Assembly (NCBI GenBank): GCA_036507955.1
Contig: DATCIH010000046.1
Coordinates: 1-64,000, forward strand
Source: DATCIH01 sp036507955
GTDB lineage: Bacteria; Bacillota; Clostridia; Clostridiales; Clostridiaceae
Direction of reading: 5' to 3'
Length of the DNA stretch: 64,000 nt
The position numbers were made by a program, and so were the translations under genes. A model generated the notes under the pieces. It saw only the letters and a program-made list of their open reading frames with translations. It searched no databases and was not told the DNA's origin. Positions 62,427 through 64,000 of this stretch are shown one piece after another (position 1 is the stretch's first letter; each line of letters begins with the position of its first letter).

Positions 62427-64000
62427 ATGTCTGTTCAATTAAGGTCAATAGATTCTGAGTCGAATTTATGGAATACTTTTGACGCTGTACGGCCTCATCT
62501 TGAAAATCAATATGATGAAATAGAATTCTCTGATGAAACAGGATGTACGTTTGCAGAATTGCAGAATCTGGTGGAAACCTATCTTAGTTCTCATGTAAGT
62601 GAATCCCCTGTTATAAAAAAGGCGAATATCTACAGAATTATTGTAATTCATGGCCGCATTGCAGTAGATCCTTTAGATTGGTTTGCTGATAAACTGGATT
62701 GCGGGAATATATTGAGGAACGTTTGTGATAATTGGAATACAAAAGTAATAGCATGGGATTTACCCTATCAGTCCAGCTTCCTTAATCAGGCTGAAAAAAC
62801 TGGCTATTTCCAAGCAGTATTGGATTTAGGACATATCTCACCTGGCTGGAGTTTTATGCTAGAGAATGGTTTAGGCGGTATCCTTGAAAAGGCAAAAAAA
62901 TGCCGAGCTGCTCTTGGAGCTTCCATTACAAAAGATCAAGTTGATTTTTATGATTCCCTAGATATGGTGTATACCTCAACTATCAAATTTGCAAACAGAC
63001 TATCTTCACTGGCAGAAAAAATGATTACTGAATATCCAGAGCATGCCTTGCGGTTGAAAACAGTCTCTATAGCTCTTAAAAATGTACCGGAGAAACGACC
63101 TTCCAATTTGCATGAGGTGCTGCAATTCTCATATATTATGCATCAGCTTATAGAAATGGAAGGAGAAAATGTTCGTGCCATGGGTGGGTTTGATAGAATG
63201 TTAAATAAATATTATAAGCAGGATATTGAATCAGGTAGATTAACACGAGATCAAGCAAAGGAGCTTATCAAGTTCTTCTGGACAAAATTTTTCGCCCGTA
63301 CAAAGGGAGTAGCAAATGGGAAAAACTTTTATTTCGGAGGACAGGATGAGGATGGGAAAAGTACGGTAAATGATCTTTCCTATACTGCTCTTGAAGCCTA
63401 TGAAGAATTGAAGACAACAGATCCCAAACTCTCTGTAAGGTTTTTTAAGGATACACCGGAAGAATTTTTATATAGAGTTGCAGATATTATAAGAAAAGGA
63501 CAGACTTCCTTTGTCCTGACGAATGACGAGATAACAATTCCAGCGCTTATGAAACGGGGGAAATCCCTTGAAGAGGCACGTTCTCACCTGCTGATTGGAT
63601 GTTATGAACCCGCAGTTGAAGGAAAAGAAATAGCCTGTAACATGAGCATAAAAATAAATCTTGCAAAAGGAATAGAGCTTGCACTTAATAATGGGGTGGA
63701 TCCCTTAAGTAAGAATAGGCTTGGTCCTGAAACAGGTGATCCTGCGAAATTTAATAAATTTAATGAATTTCTCCATGCTTATTTGCTTCAGACCGACTAT
63801 CAGATAACACATGCAATGGAATGTATTAAAGCTTTCGAATTATGCTGGCCAAAGATCAATCCTTCACCGGTGCTTGCAGGAACGTTTATTGACTGTCTTA
63901 TTAACGGGAAAGACATTGGTCAGGGCGGACCCAAATATAACAATACCGGATGTATGGGAGCATGTCTTGCAAATGCAGTTGATTCACTTATGGCTGTAAA
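62427..64000 (+). CDS. glycyl radical enzyme (PFL/dehydratase superfamily), cut by window end
   Basis: 524 codons present; the protein continues past the edge. The radical-transfer Cys is in IGCYEP near residue 392; the Cys-x-Glu pattern is that of dehydratase/lyase members rather than the Cys-Cys pair of pyruvate formate-lyase. GGPKYNNTGCMG near the edge matches the conserved segment after it. The C-terminal glycyl loop and any activase gene lie outside. AGGAGTGATAAA precedes the ATG. Substrate unknown. Confidence 0.85.
   Translation, partial: MSVQLRSIDSESNLWNTFDAVRPHLENQYDEIEFSDETGCTFAELQNLVETYLSSHVSESPVIKKANIYRIIVIHGRIAVDPLDWFADKLDCGNILRNVCDNWNTKVIAWDLPYQSSFLNQAEKTGYFQAVLDLGHISPGWSFMLENGLGGILEKAKKCRAALGASITKDQVDFYDSLDMVYTSTIKFANRLSSLAEKMITEYPEHALRLKTVSIALKNVPEKRPSNLHEVLQFSYIMHQLIEMEGENVRAMGGFDRMLNKYYKQDIESGRLTRDQAKELIKFFWTKFFARTKGVANGKNFYFGGQDEDGKSTVNDLSYTALEAYEELKTTDPKLSVRFFKDTPEEFLYRVADIIRKGQTSFVLTNDEITIPALMKRGKSLEEARSHLLIGCYEPAVEGKEIACNMSIKINLAKGIELALNNGVDPLSKNRLGPETGDPAKFNKFNEFLHAYLLQTDYQITHAMECIKAFELCWPKINPSPVLAGTFIDCLINGKDIGQGGPKYNNTGCMGACLANAVDSLMAV

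Noticed and set aside
51534..64000. Search for the sigK 5' half on both strands
   Set aside because: No stretch resembling sigma region 1.2-2.3 was seen by eye; it must lie outside the window if it exists.

Overview
The window reads as the chromosome of a low-GC, endospore-forming anaerobic Firmicute, most likely Clostridium sensu stricto. The grounds are AT-rich DNA, pta-ackA, a Clostridium-type housekeeping block, and many sporulation genes (ylbJ, spoVM, spoIVA, spoIIGA, sigE, ylmC, the 3' half of sigK). I cannot name the species.

Region 1 (about 1-38.9 kb) is conserved core, almost all on the minus strand. It holds acetate kinase/phosphotransacetylase; a divergent plus-strand pair (tmcAL, ylbJ); coaD-rsmD-recG; yloV-asp23; rpmB; the micropeptide gene spoVM; and a run in which most genes touch or overlap: priA-def-fmt-rsmB-rlmN-prpC-prkC-rsgA-rpe-thiN. 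Upstream of it come yicC-remA-gmk-rpoZ-coaBC, spoIVA, and a radical-SAM gene with der-gpsA. A phosphate regulon (phoP-phoR-pstS-pstC-pstA-pstB-phoU) and yfiH follow. Between spoIVA and yicC the minus strand has a promoter, two hairpins and a good intrinsic terminator with no ORF: a candidate small RNA of about 70 nt.

Region 2 (about 38.9-49.3 kb) starts with an IS200/IS605 element (tnpA plus a tnpB lacking the usual zinc ribbon). It continues with nrdR, ylmC, sigE-spoIIGA, ftsZ-ftsA, a membrane glycosyltransferase and pilT. The spoIIGA promoter has a 21-bp spacer like the Spo0A-controlled spoIIG promoter of Bacillus. sigG, which I expected between sigE and ylmC, is not there.

Region 3 (about 49.2-64 kb) is accessory. 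sigK is present only as its 3' part. Homology stops at an Ile-Glu-Asn-Glu junction, and about 60 bp further on lies a large serine recombinase of SpoIVCA type with a small overlapping upstream ORF. This is the architecture of a skin (sigK intervening) element. The 5' half of sigK is not in the window, so the element, if intact, runs past 64 kb. The DNA beyond the recombinase carries an EAL-CBS-GGDDF c-di-GMP protein, a decayed IS200 copy, an mraY pseudogene, a double zinc-ribbon protein, an aldo/keto reductase, and a clearly higher-GC glycan cassette (GH27, GH51, esterase). It ends with an epimerase remnant and a glycyl radical enzyme cut by the window edge. Whether all of this is skin cargo cannot be decided without the far end.
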